From Kaistia terrae (GTDB lineage: Bacteria; Pseudomonadota; Alphaproteobacteria; Rhizobiales; Kaistiaceae): a DNA stretch of 64,000 bases. The notes under the pieces were generated by a model, which saw nothing but the letters and a program-made list of their open reading frames with translations, had not been told where the DNA came from and searched no databases. A program made the position numbers and the translations under genes. The stretch lies in assembly GCF_026344005.1 (NCBI RefSeq), contig NZ_JAPKNH010000001.1, forward strand, positions 434,001 through 498,000, read 5' to 3'. Every line of letters begins with the position of its first letter. Position 1 is the first letter of the stretch. Shown here piece by piece: positions 44,045 through 54,683 of this stretch.

Positions 44045-44803
44045 ATGAAATTCATTCTTCGCAGTGCAACGATGGCTTCCGTACTCGTCTTGGGCGTGGT
44101 GGGCGCTCATGCGGCGGACCTGACCTACGAGCCGGTCCCCGTGGCCGCTCCGGAAGTCTTCAACTGGACCGGCTTCTATATCGGCGTGCATGGCGGCGTC
44201 GCCGCCGGCGACTTCAAGTATCCGGGAGACATTACTGTCAACGATGACGGAGACATTTTCTCCATCGCCAACGGAGAGCTGGAGCAGGATGCAAGCGGCG
44301 GCTTCGGCGGCGTCCAGGTCGGCTACAATTGGCAGTTCAATCAGAACTGGGTTGTTGGTATCGAGGCCGACATCGCGGCTTCGTCCTACGAGGGCAAGCT
44401 CACCGGCAATCTCAATGCCGGCGGCACGAACGTCAATTTCGAGGCAGGCTCCGAAGTCGAATGGTTCGGCACGGTTCGCGGCAGGCTCGGCTACGCGCTC
44501 GACAACCTCCTGCTCTACGGCACCGGTGGTCTGGCTTATGGCAGTGTCGAGTCGTCGATTTCGGCCGGCATTAACGGCAACTCGCTGATCAATGAATCGG
44601 AATCGAATACTCAGTACGGCTGGACGGTCGGCGCTGGCTTCGAATACGGCGTCACCAAGAACATCACGCTGAAGACCGAATATCTCTATGTCGATCTCGG
44701 CAGCGAGAAGATCATTGATGCGAACTTCGGTCCCTTCCACGCAGGATTGGACGCAGAAACCAAGTTCCACACGCTCAAGGCTGGTCTGAACTACAAGTTC
44801 TGA
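44045..44803 (+). CDS. Omp25/Omp31-like outer membrane beta-barrel protein
   Basis: 252 residues. Signal peptide (SATMASVLVLGVVGAHA-AD), the family start AADLTYEPVPVAAPEVFNWTGFYIGVHGG, eight-stranded barrel segments (VQVGYNWQFNQNWVVGIEADI, VRGRLGYALDNLLLYGTGGLAYG, YGWTVGAGFEYGVTKNITLKTEYLYVDLG) and a C-terminal aromatic GLNYKF required for Bam insertion. Major surface proteins of this type occur throughout Hyphomicrobiales. It is a paralogue of the gene at 45254. Confidence 0.93.
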   Translation: MKFILRSATMASVLVLGVVGAHAADLTYEPVPVAAPEVFNWTGFYIGVHGGVAAGDFKYPGDITVNDDGDIFSIANGELEQDASGGFGGVQVGYNWQFNQNWVVGIEADIAASSYEGKLTGNLNAGGTNVNFEAGSEVEWFGTVRGRLGYALDNLLLYGTGGLAYGSVESSISAGINGNSLINESESNTQYGWTVGAGFEYGVTKNITLKTEYLYVDLGSEKIIDANFGPFHAGLDAETKFHTLKAGLNYKF

Positions 44804-44830
44804 TCGCCACGGGTCAATCTGGATTTTGGA

Positions 44831-44858
44831 AAGGCTCCGCTTCGGCGGGGCCTTTTTT
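44831..44858 (+). terminator. intrinsic terminator after the first Omp25/31-like gene
   Basis: 10-bp stem AAGGCTCCGC / GCGGGGCCTT (one G-T pair) closed by a TTCG tetraloop, then TTTT. Confidence 0.9.
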
Positions 44859-45253
44859 CGTTGCCGCTGGTATCTCGGATCGCGATCCGGATCTCGCTTG
44901 CCTTGTGGTGCCTCCGAGGCGCCGCGCTGCCGTTCCAGCAGCTCATCTGTATGGCCGCCAGCTTAGTGGATTGCCTTACGAAGATGGATATGTGTTCCTA
45001 TCAAGTTACTTTCGGACTGAACAGAAAGTTAGCTAATCTACTACAGGCAAATCCTCGGAATAATTATACCAGAGGGTCAAACAATCGCGTATTTGCGCCT
45101 GAATCATCGAAAATTCGGCCAATTATGGAGTCGAATCCATGCGTTGTGTGACGAGTCTGCAATAGTTTGTTTGCAGATACGGTGTTAGCGTGAAGTCTCT
45201 GGGTGGCACTTTCATTTCAACCTTCGTGAACGACAAGATCGAAGAGGCTCGCA
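44859..45253. other. intergenic region between the Omp paralogues
   Basis: 395 bases without a gene. The right two thirds are A+T-rich (gttagctaatctactacagg, aataattataccagagg) and probably hold the promoter of the second barrel gene. A GANTC site occurs at 45128-45132. Confidence 0.45.
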
Positions 45254-45976
45254 ATGAAATATTCCCTTCTAATGGCGACCGCGGCTGCATCCGTCTTGGC
45301 CATGAGCCTCGGCGGCGCGCAGGCGGCTGACCTCACCTACGAACCCGCGCCAGTCATCGTAGCGCCCGCCGCCTTCAACTGGACCGGCTTCTATGCCGGT
45401 GTGCATGCGGGCTATGCCTGGGGCAGCGAAGACGACAACCAGAGTGTTTTCTTTCCCAACGTCATTACCCCCGCGGATAGCTTTGATGCGGACGGCTTCC
45501 TGGGCGGCGTCCATGCCGGCTACAATTGGCAGATGGACCAGTTCGTCTTCGGCGTCGAAGGCGATATCGATTATGCCGATATCAGCGGTGACCAGAGCTA
45601 CAGCTATCTCGGCGGCGACGTGACTGGAAACCTTTCCTTCCGGAGTGACTGGCAGGGTTCGGCCCGCCTGCGCGCCGGCTATGCGTTCGACAACTTCCTG
45701 ATCTATGCGACGGGCGGTATCGCTTTTGCGAGCGGCAAGCTGAGCTCGTACGGCTTCGACGTCAACAATGGAGCGTTCGGCTCCGATGACTCGAACACGC
45801 ATGTCGGCTGGACGATCGGCGCCGGTGCTGAATATGCCTTCAGCCCGAACTGGATCGCCAGGGCCGAAGTTCGCTACTCCGATTTCGACAACCAGACCTA
45901 CAATCTATACGAGGGCAGTGTAGATGCGGGCTGGGACCAGACGGCCGTCACCGTCGGTCTTAGCTACAAGTTCTGA
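45254..45976 (+). CDS. Omp25/Omp31-like outer membrane beta-barrel protein (paralogue 2)
   Basis: 240 residues. Same plan as its neighbour: signal peptide (MATAAASVLAMSLGGAQA), AADLTYEPAPVIVAPAAFNWTGFYAGVHAGYAWG, HAGYNWQMDQFVFGVEGDIDYAD, SARLRAGYAFDNFLIYATGGIAF, VGWTIGAGAEYAFSPNWIARAEVRYSDF and final GLSYKF. The loops differ strongly from paralogue 1 (QSYSYLGGDVTGN), as expected of surface-exposed regions. Separate promoter and terminator from paralogue 1. Confidence 0.93.
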   Translation: MKYSLLMATAAASVLAMSLGGAQAADLTYEPAPVIVAPAAFNWTGFYAGVHAGYAWGSEDDNQSVFFPNVITPADSFDADGFLGGVHAGYNWQMDQFVFGVEGDIDYADISGDQSYSYLGGDVTGNLSFRSDWQGSARLRAGYAFDNFLIYATGGIAFASGKLSSYGFDVNNGAFGSDDSNTHVGWTIGAGAEYAFSPNWIARAEVRYSDFDNQTYNLYEGSVDAGWDQTAVTVGLSYKF

Positions 45977-45999
45977 TCGAGAATTTCGGCTGATATGAG

Positions 46000-46030
46000 A
46001 AGGGCCCCGCTTGTCGGGGCCTTTCTTTTT
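46000..46030 (+). terminator. intrinsic terminator after the second Omp25/31-like gene
   Basis: Stem AAGGGCCCCG / CGGGGCCTTT (one G-T pair), then CTTTTTGG. Confidence 0.88.
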
Positions 46031-46110
46031 GGATTGCCCGGAGGTCGCTTTTGCCTGTGAGGGGATGTCTCACGCTCCCGGCAGGAGCTTTTTCTCCCAG
46101 CCTCCATTCG

Positions 46111-46427
46111 CATCATCTTGCGGAGGGCCGAAGGGCCGTCTCGAAGGATGCAGGACGGCAAGACTGGATCCCGGCCTGACCGTGTGTCCTTCGGCGGGGG
46201 CTTCAGTTATGGCCTCTCGAGTGTCTGGCTCGTAATACATGATCGAAGGGAGCAGCCAGTCTTGAGCCTCCCCACCAGCGCGGTCCGAAATAGCCTTCCT
46301 TCACCTCTCCCTGAGGGAGAGGTCGACAGCCAAAGGCTGGCGGGTGAGGGTTTACGGCCTCTCCGGATGGTTCCCTAAACCCTCACCAGGAGCTGCGCTC
46401 CGACCTCTCCCTCAGGGAGAGGTAAGG
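46111..46427. repeat. repeat-rich spacer: family B half copy and family A full copy
   Basis: 46111-46150 carries a family B arm (ttgcggagggccgaagggcc, then gtctcgaagg). 46302-46427 is a nearly complete family A element: cacctctccctgagggagag, gtgagggtttacggcctc, ccctcaccaggagctgcgc, gacctctccctcagggagag. The whole 45977-46705 gap has no credible gene. Confidence 0.75.
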
Positions 46428-46626
46428 GGCAACGCGGCTCGAATGAGGAAATCGGGCTCGCTTGCTGAATCACGGGCCGGACAATCAGGGGGATAGAAAT
46501 ACTGGCTGCAGGTAGGGCGCTTGGGGTTACGTGAAGGTCTGTCCAGGCCAGAGCCAAAGCACGCTCTGGTGCTTCAAAGCTGGTGTCTCTCAGGCGAGCC
46601 GGGGCGCAAAACTCATTGCATCTACA

Positions 46627-46665
46627 AACAAAAACGGCCCGGGCGATGACGCCTCGGGCCGTTTT
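46627..46665 (-). terminator. intrinsic terminator of the alpha/beta hydrolase gene
   Basis: Minus strand: AAAACGGCCCGAGG ... CCGGGCCGTTTT with a small internal irregularity, then TTTTTG. 41 bases past the stop. Confidence 0.85.
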
Positions 46666-46705
46666 CTTATGGGTCGAAAGGGCCTTGCGGCCCGTTCCAG
46701 AAAAA

Positions 46706-47359
46706 TCAGGCGGCGGTCAGCATCGCGAGGCGCTTGTCGACATAGTTGCCGCAGATATCGATCAGCGGCTCGACCTGGCCTTCGAAGAAGTGGTTGGCGC
46801 CCGGCATGATCGTCTGTTCGACAATGATGCCCTTCTGCGTCTTCAGCTTGTCGACCAGCGTCTGCACGTCCTTGGGCGGTGCGACCTTGTCCTGGTCGCC
46901 ATGGACGATCAGGCCGGAGGACGGGCAGGGCGCCAGGAACGAGAAGTCATACAGATTGGCCTGCGGCGCGATCGAGATGAAACCCTCGATCTCCGGGCGG
47001 CGCATCAGGAGCTGCATGCCGATCCACGAGCCGAACGAGAATCCGGCGACCCAGCAGGCGCGCGCATCCGGATGGATGGTCTGCACCCAGTCGAGCGCCG
47101 ACGCGGCGTCCGAAAGCTCGCCCTCGCCATGGTCGAATTCACCCTGGCTGCGGCCGACACCGCGGAAATTGAAGCGCAAAACGGCAAAGCCGCGCTTCGC
47201 GAACATGTAGAACAGCTGGTAGGTGATCGCATTGTTCATCGTGCCGCCGAACTGCGGATGCGGATGAAGGATGATGGCGATCGGGCCGTTCTTTTCCTTG
47301 GACGGCTGGAACCGTCCCTCGATGCGGCCGGCGGGGCCGGTGAAGATTACCTCGGGCAT
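46706..47359 (-). CDS. alpha/beta hydrolase (COG2945 type)
   Basis: 217 residues, cytosolic. Features: HPHPQFGGTMNNAITYQLF, FNFRGVGRSQGEFDHGEGE, nucleophile elbow VAGFSFGSWIG (Ser about 105), acid in IVHGDQDKVAPP, His in MPGANHFFEGQ. Family members are unspecific esterase/hydrolase-like with no firm substrate. It is consistently found divergent from the suf operon in rhizobial genomes, and is so here, which hints at a link that is not understood. Confidence 0.9.
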   Translation of the reverse strand: MPEVIFTGPAGRIEGRFQPSKEKNGPIAIILHPHPQFGGTMNNAITYQLFYMFAKRGFAVLRFNFRGVGRSQGEFDHGEGELSDAASALDWVQTIHPDARACWVAGFSFGSWIGMQLLMRRPEIEGFISIAPQANLYDFSFLAPCPSSGLIVHGDQDKVAPPKDVQTLVDKLKTQKGIIVEQTIMPGANHFFEGQVEPLIDICGNYVDKRLAMLTAA

Positions 47360-47427
47360 GCTTAGCCTCGGACCTTTCGATCTGTTCAGAGCCCCATGAG
47401 CGACCTATATCAAAGCCAAATCGTAAC

Positions 47428-47456
47428 TTGACTCTGAGTCTCAGGGTTTCTAGAAC
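47428..47456 (+). promoter_or_regulatory. suf operon promoter with overlapping palindrome
   Basis: A -35-like TTGACT (47428-47433) and -10-like TAGAAC (47451-47456) are 17 bases apart. The -35 is embedded in the imperfect palindrome TTGACTCTGAGTCTCA (47428-47443), whose core GACTC-T-GAGTC is perfect and contains two overlapping GANTC (CcrM) sites. Position and symmetry suit an Fe-S/iron-responsive repressor such as IscR or RirA; the factor is inferred. Confidence 0.5.
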
Positions 47457-47582
47457 ACTTTAGAATTATTCGAAAACGGCATCGGATGTCGATCCTGCCT
47501 TGTAGCGGGCCTTGTAGCATGATGCGGGGTCCGGATTTCAAGCATAATGCGACATCCGCCTCGCAACAGGAGACGGCAAGCC

Positions 47583-48743
47583 GTGGCAGCGCCGCGTATC
47601 TACCTCGATTACAATGCCGGTGCGCCGCTTCGACCCGAAGTGCGCGCGGCGATGATCGACGCGCTGGATGCGACCGGCAACGCCTCTTCCGTGCATGGCG
47701 AGGGCAGGGCGGCCCGCTCCAAGGTCGAATTGGCGCGACGCCTCGTGGCCAAGCTGGTCGGCGCCGATCCGGTGCGGGTGATCTTCACGAGTGGCGGCAC
47801 CGAGGCAAATGTCACGGTGTTGTCGCCGAAAATGCGTATCGGTGCCGGTGAAATAGCGATCGACACGCTGCTGGTCGGCGCGACGGAACATCCGTCCGTG
47901 TTGGCGGGCGGCCGTTTCGGAAAGTCGGACACGCTGGCGATCGCTGTCGACGGCGAGGGTCGGTTGAACCTCGACGATCTTAGCGGCAAGCTTGATGGCT
48001 TGCAGGCTGAGGGCAAGCGGGCGCTGGTTTCGGTGATGCTGGCGAATAACGAGACCGGCGTGATCCAGCCGGTCGCTGAGATCGCTGCCATCGCGAGAAA
48101 ATTCGGCGCGCTGGTTCATACCGATGCGATCCAGGCCGCCGGCCGGATCCCGGTCGATATCGCGGCGCTCGGCGTCGATTTCCTGACGCTCTCCGCCCAC
48201 AAGATCGGCGGTCCGCAAGGGGCTGGCGCCATCGTGCTGGGTGGGGATCTCGCCTCGCCCCTGCCGCTGCTGGTTGGTGGCGGCCAGGAAAAATACAGCC
48301 GCGCCGGCACGCAGAACGTGGCGGCGATTGTCGGTTTCGGTGTGGCGGCGGAATGTGCCCGCGCCGATCTCGACCGGCAGGCCGAATGGACGCTATGGCG
48401 CGACGAAATCGCGACGGCGGCGCATCCGGCAATCCTATTGAGTGGCGGAGCCGACCGGCTTCCGCAGACGCTGTCGCTCAGCGTCGAAGGTCTCCAGGCG
48501 GAAACGCTGGTGATCGCCCTCGATCTCGAAGGAGCAGCGGTTTCGGCCGGGTCTGCGTGTTCTTCGGGAAAAGTCGGTATTTCGCATGTGATGAAGGCCA
48601 TGAAGGTGCCGGAATCTCAAGCGAAGGCCGCGATCCGCGTCAGTTTCGGATGGCAAACATCCGAAAGCGACATACGTAGATTTACGGAGGTCTGGGGACG
48701 TGTCATGAGACGGCTTGCGCCGGGCGTGACACGCGCCGCATGA
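47583..48743 (+). CDS. cysteine desulfurase, IscS/NifS type, first gene of suf operon
   Basis: PLP enzyme releasing persulfide sulfur from cysteine. About 386 residues from a GTG at 47583 (RBS AGGAGA); the ATG at 47547 would add a basic, noncoding-looking stretch. Motifs: IYLDYNAGAPLRPEVR, TSGGTEANVTVL, ATEHPS, NNETGVIQPV, HTDAIQAAGRIPVD, SAHKIGGPQGAGAIV (PLP Lys about 200), and the loop GSACSSGKVGISH with the catalytic Cys. The operon also holds a SufS-type enzyme, so two desulfurases of different subgroups are coexpressed, as in many rhizobia. Confidence 0.92.
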   Translation: MAAPRIYLDYNAGAPLRPEVRAAMIDALDATGNASSVHGEGRAARSKVELARRLVAKLVGADPVRVIFTSGGTEANVTVLSPKMRIGAGEIAIDTLLVGATEHPSVLAGGRFGKSDTLAIAVDGEGRLNLDDLSGKLDGLQAEGKRALVSVMLANNETGVIQPVAEIAAIARKFGALVHTDAIQAAGRIPVDIAALGVDFLTLSAHKIGGPQGAGAIVLGGDLASPLPLLVGGGQEKYSRAGTQNVAAIVGFGVAAECARADLDRQAEWTLWRDEIATAAHPAILLSGGADRLPQTLSLSVEGLQAETLVIALDLEGAAVSAGSACSSGKVGISHVMKAMKVPESQAKAAIRVSFGWQTSESDIRRFTEVWGRVMRRLAPGVTRAA

Positions 48744-48792
48744 CAACGCACTCAACCCGCGGTCCTTGAAACCGCTGTGGATGGAGTAGGCA

Positions 48793-50271
<1,479 letters not shown>

Positions 50272-50283
50272 GTCCCCGCTTGT

Positions 50284-50412
50284 TGAACCCTCCCCGAGAG
50301 CGGGGAGGGTCGAAGCGCCTGAGGCGCTTTGGGAAGGGTCGCGGCCTTTCCGCTTGAACCCTGACCGAAGACGCCAGGGCGTCTTCGACCTCCCCCCGGG
50401 AGGTTCAAGAAC
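50284..50412. repeat. repeat-derived hairpins inside the suf operon (sufB-sufC gap)
   Basis: The 163-bp gap carries ccctccccgagagcggggag, agcgcctgaggcgct, gacgccagggcgtc and cctccccccgggagg: four consecutive inverted repeats with no T-run. They relate to family C seen at 57381 and 57900. They may stabilise or partly terminate the suf mRNA. Confidence 0.65.
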
Positions 50413-50434
50413 CAGTTTTGAACGGAACAACGAT

Positions 50435-51184
<750 letters not shown>

Positions 51185-51201
51185 GCGAGGGAGTGGCATC
51201 G

Positions 51202-52515
51202 ATGAACGCCGAGCCGCGCATCCTGCGCACACAGGCTGAAGAAACGCTGGCGCTGGAGTTTGCCGCCGCCCGCACGCAGTTGCCGGGTTCGCCCGCGATT
51301 GCCGCGGCGCGTGAAAGCGCCTTCGCCACCTTCCAGAAGCTGGGCCTGCCGCATCGCCGGACCGAAGCCTGGCGCTATACCGACCTGCGTGCCCTGCTGC
51401 GCACCATGCCGCCGCTCGCGGTCGGTGCTACCGCCGAGGTGAGCTCGCTTGCAGATCCGCTTCCGGGTCTCGACCGTGCCCGTCTCGTGGTGGTCGATGG
51501 CATTTTCCGGCCGGATCTCTCGGACCTCAACGGTATTGACGGCGTCACCGTTCGTCCGTTGGTCGATCTGCTCCAGGCTAGCGATGCGCGCATCGGTCAG
51601 CAGATCGCCACGCTGAACGACGCGGTCGTGTCGCTGAATTCGGCGCTGATGATCGGCGGCGTTTCGATCGAGGTGCCGGCCGGCGCCCGCATCGAGCGCG
51701 CCATCGAGATCGCCCATGTGACGAGTTCGGCTGTCGCCTCGCATGTCCGCAACATTGTGACGGTTGGCGCGGACGCTTCCGTGCGCCTGCTCGAGACGCA
51801 TGTCGGCCCGGCCGGCAGTGCCTATCAGGCCAATATCGTCACCGAGGCGACCGTCGGCGACCGCGCCAAGGTGATCTGGGCCAAGCTGCAGAGCGAAGGC
51901 AACGCTGCCGTCCATCTCGGCACGCTCGCTGTCACCATCGGCACCGAGACCCAGTTCGATCATCTGACGCTGATGATCGGCGCTACGGTTTCCCGCGCCC
52001 AGACCTTCGTCACCTATTCCGGCGAAAACGCCCGCGCCGGCCTGTTCGGCGCGACGATGCTGCGCGGCAAGCAGCATGCCGATATCGCGCTCAGCGTCGA
52101 TCACGCGGTGCCGAATGGCGCCAGCCGCGAATTGTTCAAGGCGGTGATGGACGGTCGTTCGGAAGGCGTGTTCCAGGGCCGCATCATCGTGCGCCCCGAC
52201 GCGCAGAAGACCGACGGCCGGATGATGACGCAGGGCCTGCTCCTCTCCGAGGACGCGTCCTTCTTCGTCAAGCCGGAGCTGGAAATCTTCGCCGACGACG
52301 TCCAGTGCGCGCATGGCGCGACCAGCGGCGAGATCGACGACGACATCCTGTTCTACCTGCTCTCGCGCGGCATTCCCCGCCCCGAGGCCGAAACCCTGCT
52401 GGTAACGGCATTCCTGGCCGAAGCGATCGAAGGCCTTGGTGACGAAGCCATTGGCGACGCCTTCGAGGAAATCTCGCGCAACTGGCTGGCAACACGCGGA
52501 CAAGAGGCAGCATGA
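51202..52515 (+). CDS. sufD: SufD, Fe-S assembly complex subunit
   Basis: 437 residues, paralogue of SufB with the same beta-helix core. Features: N-terminal helical domain (FAAARTQLPGSPAIAAARESAFATFQKLGLPHRRTEAWRYTDLRAL), LVVVDGIFRPDLS, and the C-terminal VFQGRIIVRPDAQKTDGRMMTQGLLLSEDASFFVKPELEIFADDVQCAHGATSGE, which holds the conserved His/Cys of SufD. The ATG at 51202 follows GGGAG; an alternative TTG at 51181 overlaps the sufC stop. Overlaps sufS by 4 bases. Confidence 0.95.
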   Translation: MNAEPRILRTQAEETLALEFAAARTQLPGSPAIAAARESAFATFQKLGLPHRRTEAWRYTDLRALLRTMPPLAVGATAEVSSLADPLPGLDRARLVVVDGIFRPDLSDLNGIDGVTVRPLVDLLQASDARIGQQIATLNDAVVSLNSALMIGGVSIEVPAGARIERAIEIAHVTSSAVASHVRNIVTVGADASVRLLETHVGPAGSAYQANIVTEATVGDRAKVIWAKLQSEGNAAVHLGTLAVTIGTETQFDHLTLMIGATVSRAQTFVTYSGENARAGLFGATMLRGKQHADIALSVDHAVPNGASRELFKAVMDGRSEGVFQGRIIVRPDAQKTDGRMMTQGLLLSEDASFFVKPELEIFADDVQCAHGATSGEIDDDILFYLLSRGIPRPEAETLLVTAFLAEAIEGLGDEAIGDAFEEISRNWLATRGQEAA

Positions 52516-53744
52516 GCGAGCAGGGCGGCTATGACGTTCAGGCGATAAGGCGGGATTTTCCGATCCTGTCGAGGACGGTTTACGGCAAGCCGCTCGTCTA
52601 TCTCGACAATGGCGCTTCGGCTCAAAAGCCGCAGGCGATGCTGGACGCGGTGACGAAGGCCTATTCGGAAGAATATGCCAACGTCCATCGCGGCCTGCAC
52701 TACCTCTCCAACGTCGCGACCGATGCCTATGAAAAGTCGCGCGAGACGGTCCGGCGCTTCCTGAACGCCGGCTCGGTCGACGAGATCATCTTCACGCGGT
52801 CCTCAACCGAGGCGATCAACCTGGTCGCCTCGTCGTTCGGCGCGATGGAGATCGGCGAGGGCGACGAGATCATTGTCTCGATCCTCGAGCACCATTCCAA
52901 CATCGTGCCGTGGCATTTCCTGCGCGAGCGCAAGGGCGCGGTGATCAAGTGGGCGCCGATCGCCGATGACGGCACCTTCCTGCTCGACGAGTTCGAGAAG
53001 CTGATCACGCCGCGCACCAAGATCGTCGCGATGACGCATATGTCGAACGTCACCGGCACCATCGTGCCGATCGCCGACGTGATCCGCATCGCCCATGCCC
53101 ATGGCGTCAAGGTGCTGGTCGATGGTAGCCAGGCCGCCGTGCACCTGCCGGTCGACGTGCAGGCGCTCGACGCCGATTTCTATTGCGTCACCGGCCACAA
53201 GCTCTATGGCCCGACCGGCATTGGCGTTCTCTACGCCAAGAAGTCGCTGCTGGACGTCATGCCGCCCTTCCTTGGCGGCGGCGAGATGATCCGCGACGTC
53301 ACCGAGGACAACGTCACCTATGGCGTGCCGCCGCATCGCTTCGAGGCCGGCACCCCGCCGATCGTCCAGGCGATCGGCCTTGGCGCGTCGCTGGAATACA
53401 TGGAAGGCCTCGGCCGCGATAAAATCCTCGCGCATGAGCTGGCGCTGCGCGATTACGCGACGGAGCGGCTTTCGGCGATCAACAGCCTGAAGATCTTCGG
53501 CACGACCAGGGACAAGGGCGCGATCATCTCGTTCGAGATGAACGGCGCGCATGCGCACGACGTCTCCACGATCATCGATCGCGAGGGCGTCGCCGTCCGC
53601 GCCGGAACGCATTGCGCCCAGCCGCTCTTGCACCGGTTCGGCGTGACCTCCACATGCAGGGCATCCTTCGGTCTCTACAATACCTTCGACGAGGTCGACC
53701 GCCTTGCCGATGCGCTGGTTAAGGCGCACTCTTTCTTCGCATGA
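52512..53744 (+). CDS. sufS: SufS cysteine desulfurase
   Basis: PLP-dependent group II desulfurase feeding SufBCD. 410 residues. Features: IRRDFPILSRTVYGKPLVYLDNGASAQKP, YANVHRGLHYLSN, EHHSNIVPW, DGSQAAVHLPVDV, CVTGHKLYGPTGIGVLY (PLP Lys about 227), and RAGTHCAQPLLHRFG with the catalytic Cys (about 369). No sufE is in the operon. It starts inside the sufD stop (ATGA). Confidence 0.97.
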   Translation: MSEQGGYDVQAIRRDFPILSRTVYGKPLVYLDNGASAQKPQAMLDAVTKAYSEEYANVHRGLHYLSNVATDAYEKSRETVRRFLNAGSVDEIIFTRSSTEAINLVASSFGAMEIGEGDEIIVSILEHHSNIVPWHFLRERKGAVIKWAPIADDGTFLLDEFEKLITPRTKIVAMTHMSNVTGTIVPIADVIRIAHAHGVKVLVDGSQAAVHLPVDVQALDADFYCVTGHKLYGPTGIGVLYAKKSLLDVMPPFLGGGEMIRDVTEDNVTYGVPPHRFEAGTPPIVQAIGLGASLEYMEGLGRDKILAHELALRDYATERLSAINSLKIFGTTRDKGAIISFEMNGAHAHDVSTIIDREGVAVRAGTHCAQPLLHRFGVTSTCRASFGLYNTFDEVDRLADALVKAHSFFA

Positions 53745-53753
53745 GGATCTGAA

Positions 53754-54161
53754 ATGGACGACATCGCGCTGATCAGCGAAGAGACGAACGAAGTGGCGGA
53801 CGAAGCGACGGCGACCGCGCCGGAAGCTGCGGTTTCCGCCATTCCGGCCGAGGAACTGGAGCGTCTGACCGGCGACATCGTCGCCGCGCTGAAGACCGTC
53901 TACGATCCGGAAATCCCCGCCGACATCTACGAGCTTGGCCTGATCTACAAGATCGACGTCGATGACGACCGCAATGTCGCGATCGAGATGACGCTGACGG
54001 CGCCGGGTTGTCCCGTGGCCGGTGAAATGCCGGGCTGGGTGGAAAACGCCGTTGGATCCGTTCCGGGCATTGGCCGTGTCGATGTCACCATGACCTTCGA
54101 TCCGCCCTGGTCGCAGGACCGGATGTCGGATGAGGCTCGCGTCGCGCTCGACTGGTATTGA
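53754..54161 (+). CDS. sufT: SUF system assembly factor, SufT/DUF59 (MIP18 family)
   Basis: 135 residues. An Ala/Glu-rich N-terminal ~35 (EETNEVADEATATAPEAAVSA) precedes the DUF59/MIP18 domain: ALKTVYDPEIPADIYELGLIYKIDVDDD, MTLTAPGCPVAGEMPGWVENAV with the conserved Cys, and FDPPWSQDRMSDEARVALDWY. It takes part in Fe-S cluster maturation or delivery. Ten bases after sufS. Confidence 0.95.
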   Translation: MDDIALISEETNEVADEATATAPEAAVSAIPAEELERLTGDIVAALKTVYDPEIPADIYELGLIYKIDVDDDRNVAIEMTLTAPGCPVAGEMPGWVENAVGSVPGIGRVDVTMTFDPPWSQDRMSDEARVALDWY

Positions 54162-54169
54162 GGCCGACA

Positions 54170-54628
54170 ATGGGCACGCCGCCACCGATCACCGGCGTTC
54201 TGGAAACGGCGATCTATGTCGACGACATCAAGCGTGCCGCGAAGTTCTATCGCGACGTGCTCGGCCTGCAGGCTTTGATCGAGGATGACCGCCTGGTTGC
54301 CTTCGATGCCGGGCCGGCCAGTGTGCTTCTGGTGTTCCTGCGTGGCGCGACGTTGAAGGATGTCGTGCTGCCGGGCGGCACCATTCCCGCCCATGACAGC
54401 AGCGGACCCTATCATTTCGCGCTGCGTATCCCGAAGGATGCGCTGTCCGCCTGGCGCGATCATCTGGTGGCGAAGGGCGTCCTCGTCACCGCCGAGATGG
54501 TCTGGCCGCAGGGTGGCGAGAGCCTCTATTTCAACGATCCGGATGGCCATGTCGTCGAGCTGGCGACACCCGGCATTTGGTCGAACGATTCCGATCTACC
54601 CGTCGCTGCCTTGCAGAACGGCATTTGA
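54170..54628 (+). CDS. VOC superfamily protein inside the suf operon
   Basis: 152 residues, one vicinal-oxygen-chelate (glyoxalase/bleomycin resistance) unit: ITGVLETAIYVDDIKRAAKFYRDVLGLQ, then GPYHFALRI and YFNDPDGHVVELATPG. Two of the possible metal ligands (His in YHFAL, Glu in VVELA) are present. Its start (54170) is 8 bases after sufT with GAGG in the overlap, so it is translated with the operon. Function unknown; a VOC gene between sufT and sufA is not part of the classical Suf machinery. Confidence 0.9.
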   Translation: MGTPPPITGVLETAIYVDDIKRAAKFYRDVLGLQALIEDDRLVAFDAGPASVLLVFLRGATLKDVVLPGGTIPAHDSSGPYHFALRIPKDALSAWRDHLVAKGVLVTAEMVWPQGGESLYFNDPDGHVVELATPGIWSNDSDLPVAALQNGI

Positions 54629-54683
54629 TAGCCGATCTTAAGGGTCGACAAAGGCGCTTTGCGCCGCGAACTGGAGATATGCC

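Noticed and set aside
44861-45151. 96-codon open frame between the Omp paralogues
   Set aside because: Begins right after a terminator, A+T-rich, no start signal; better explained as promoter region.
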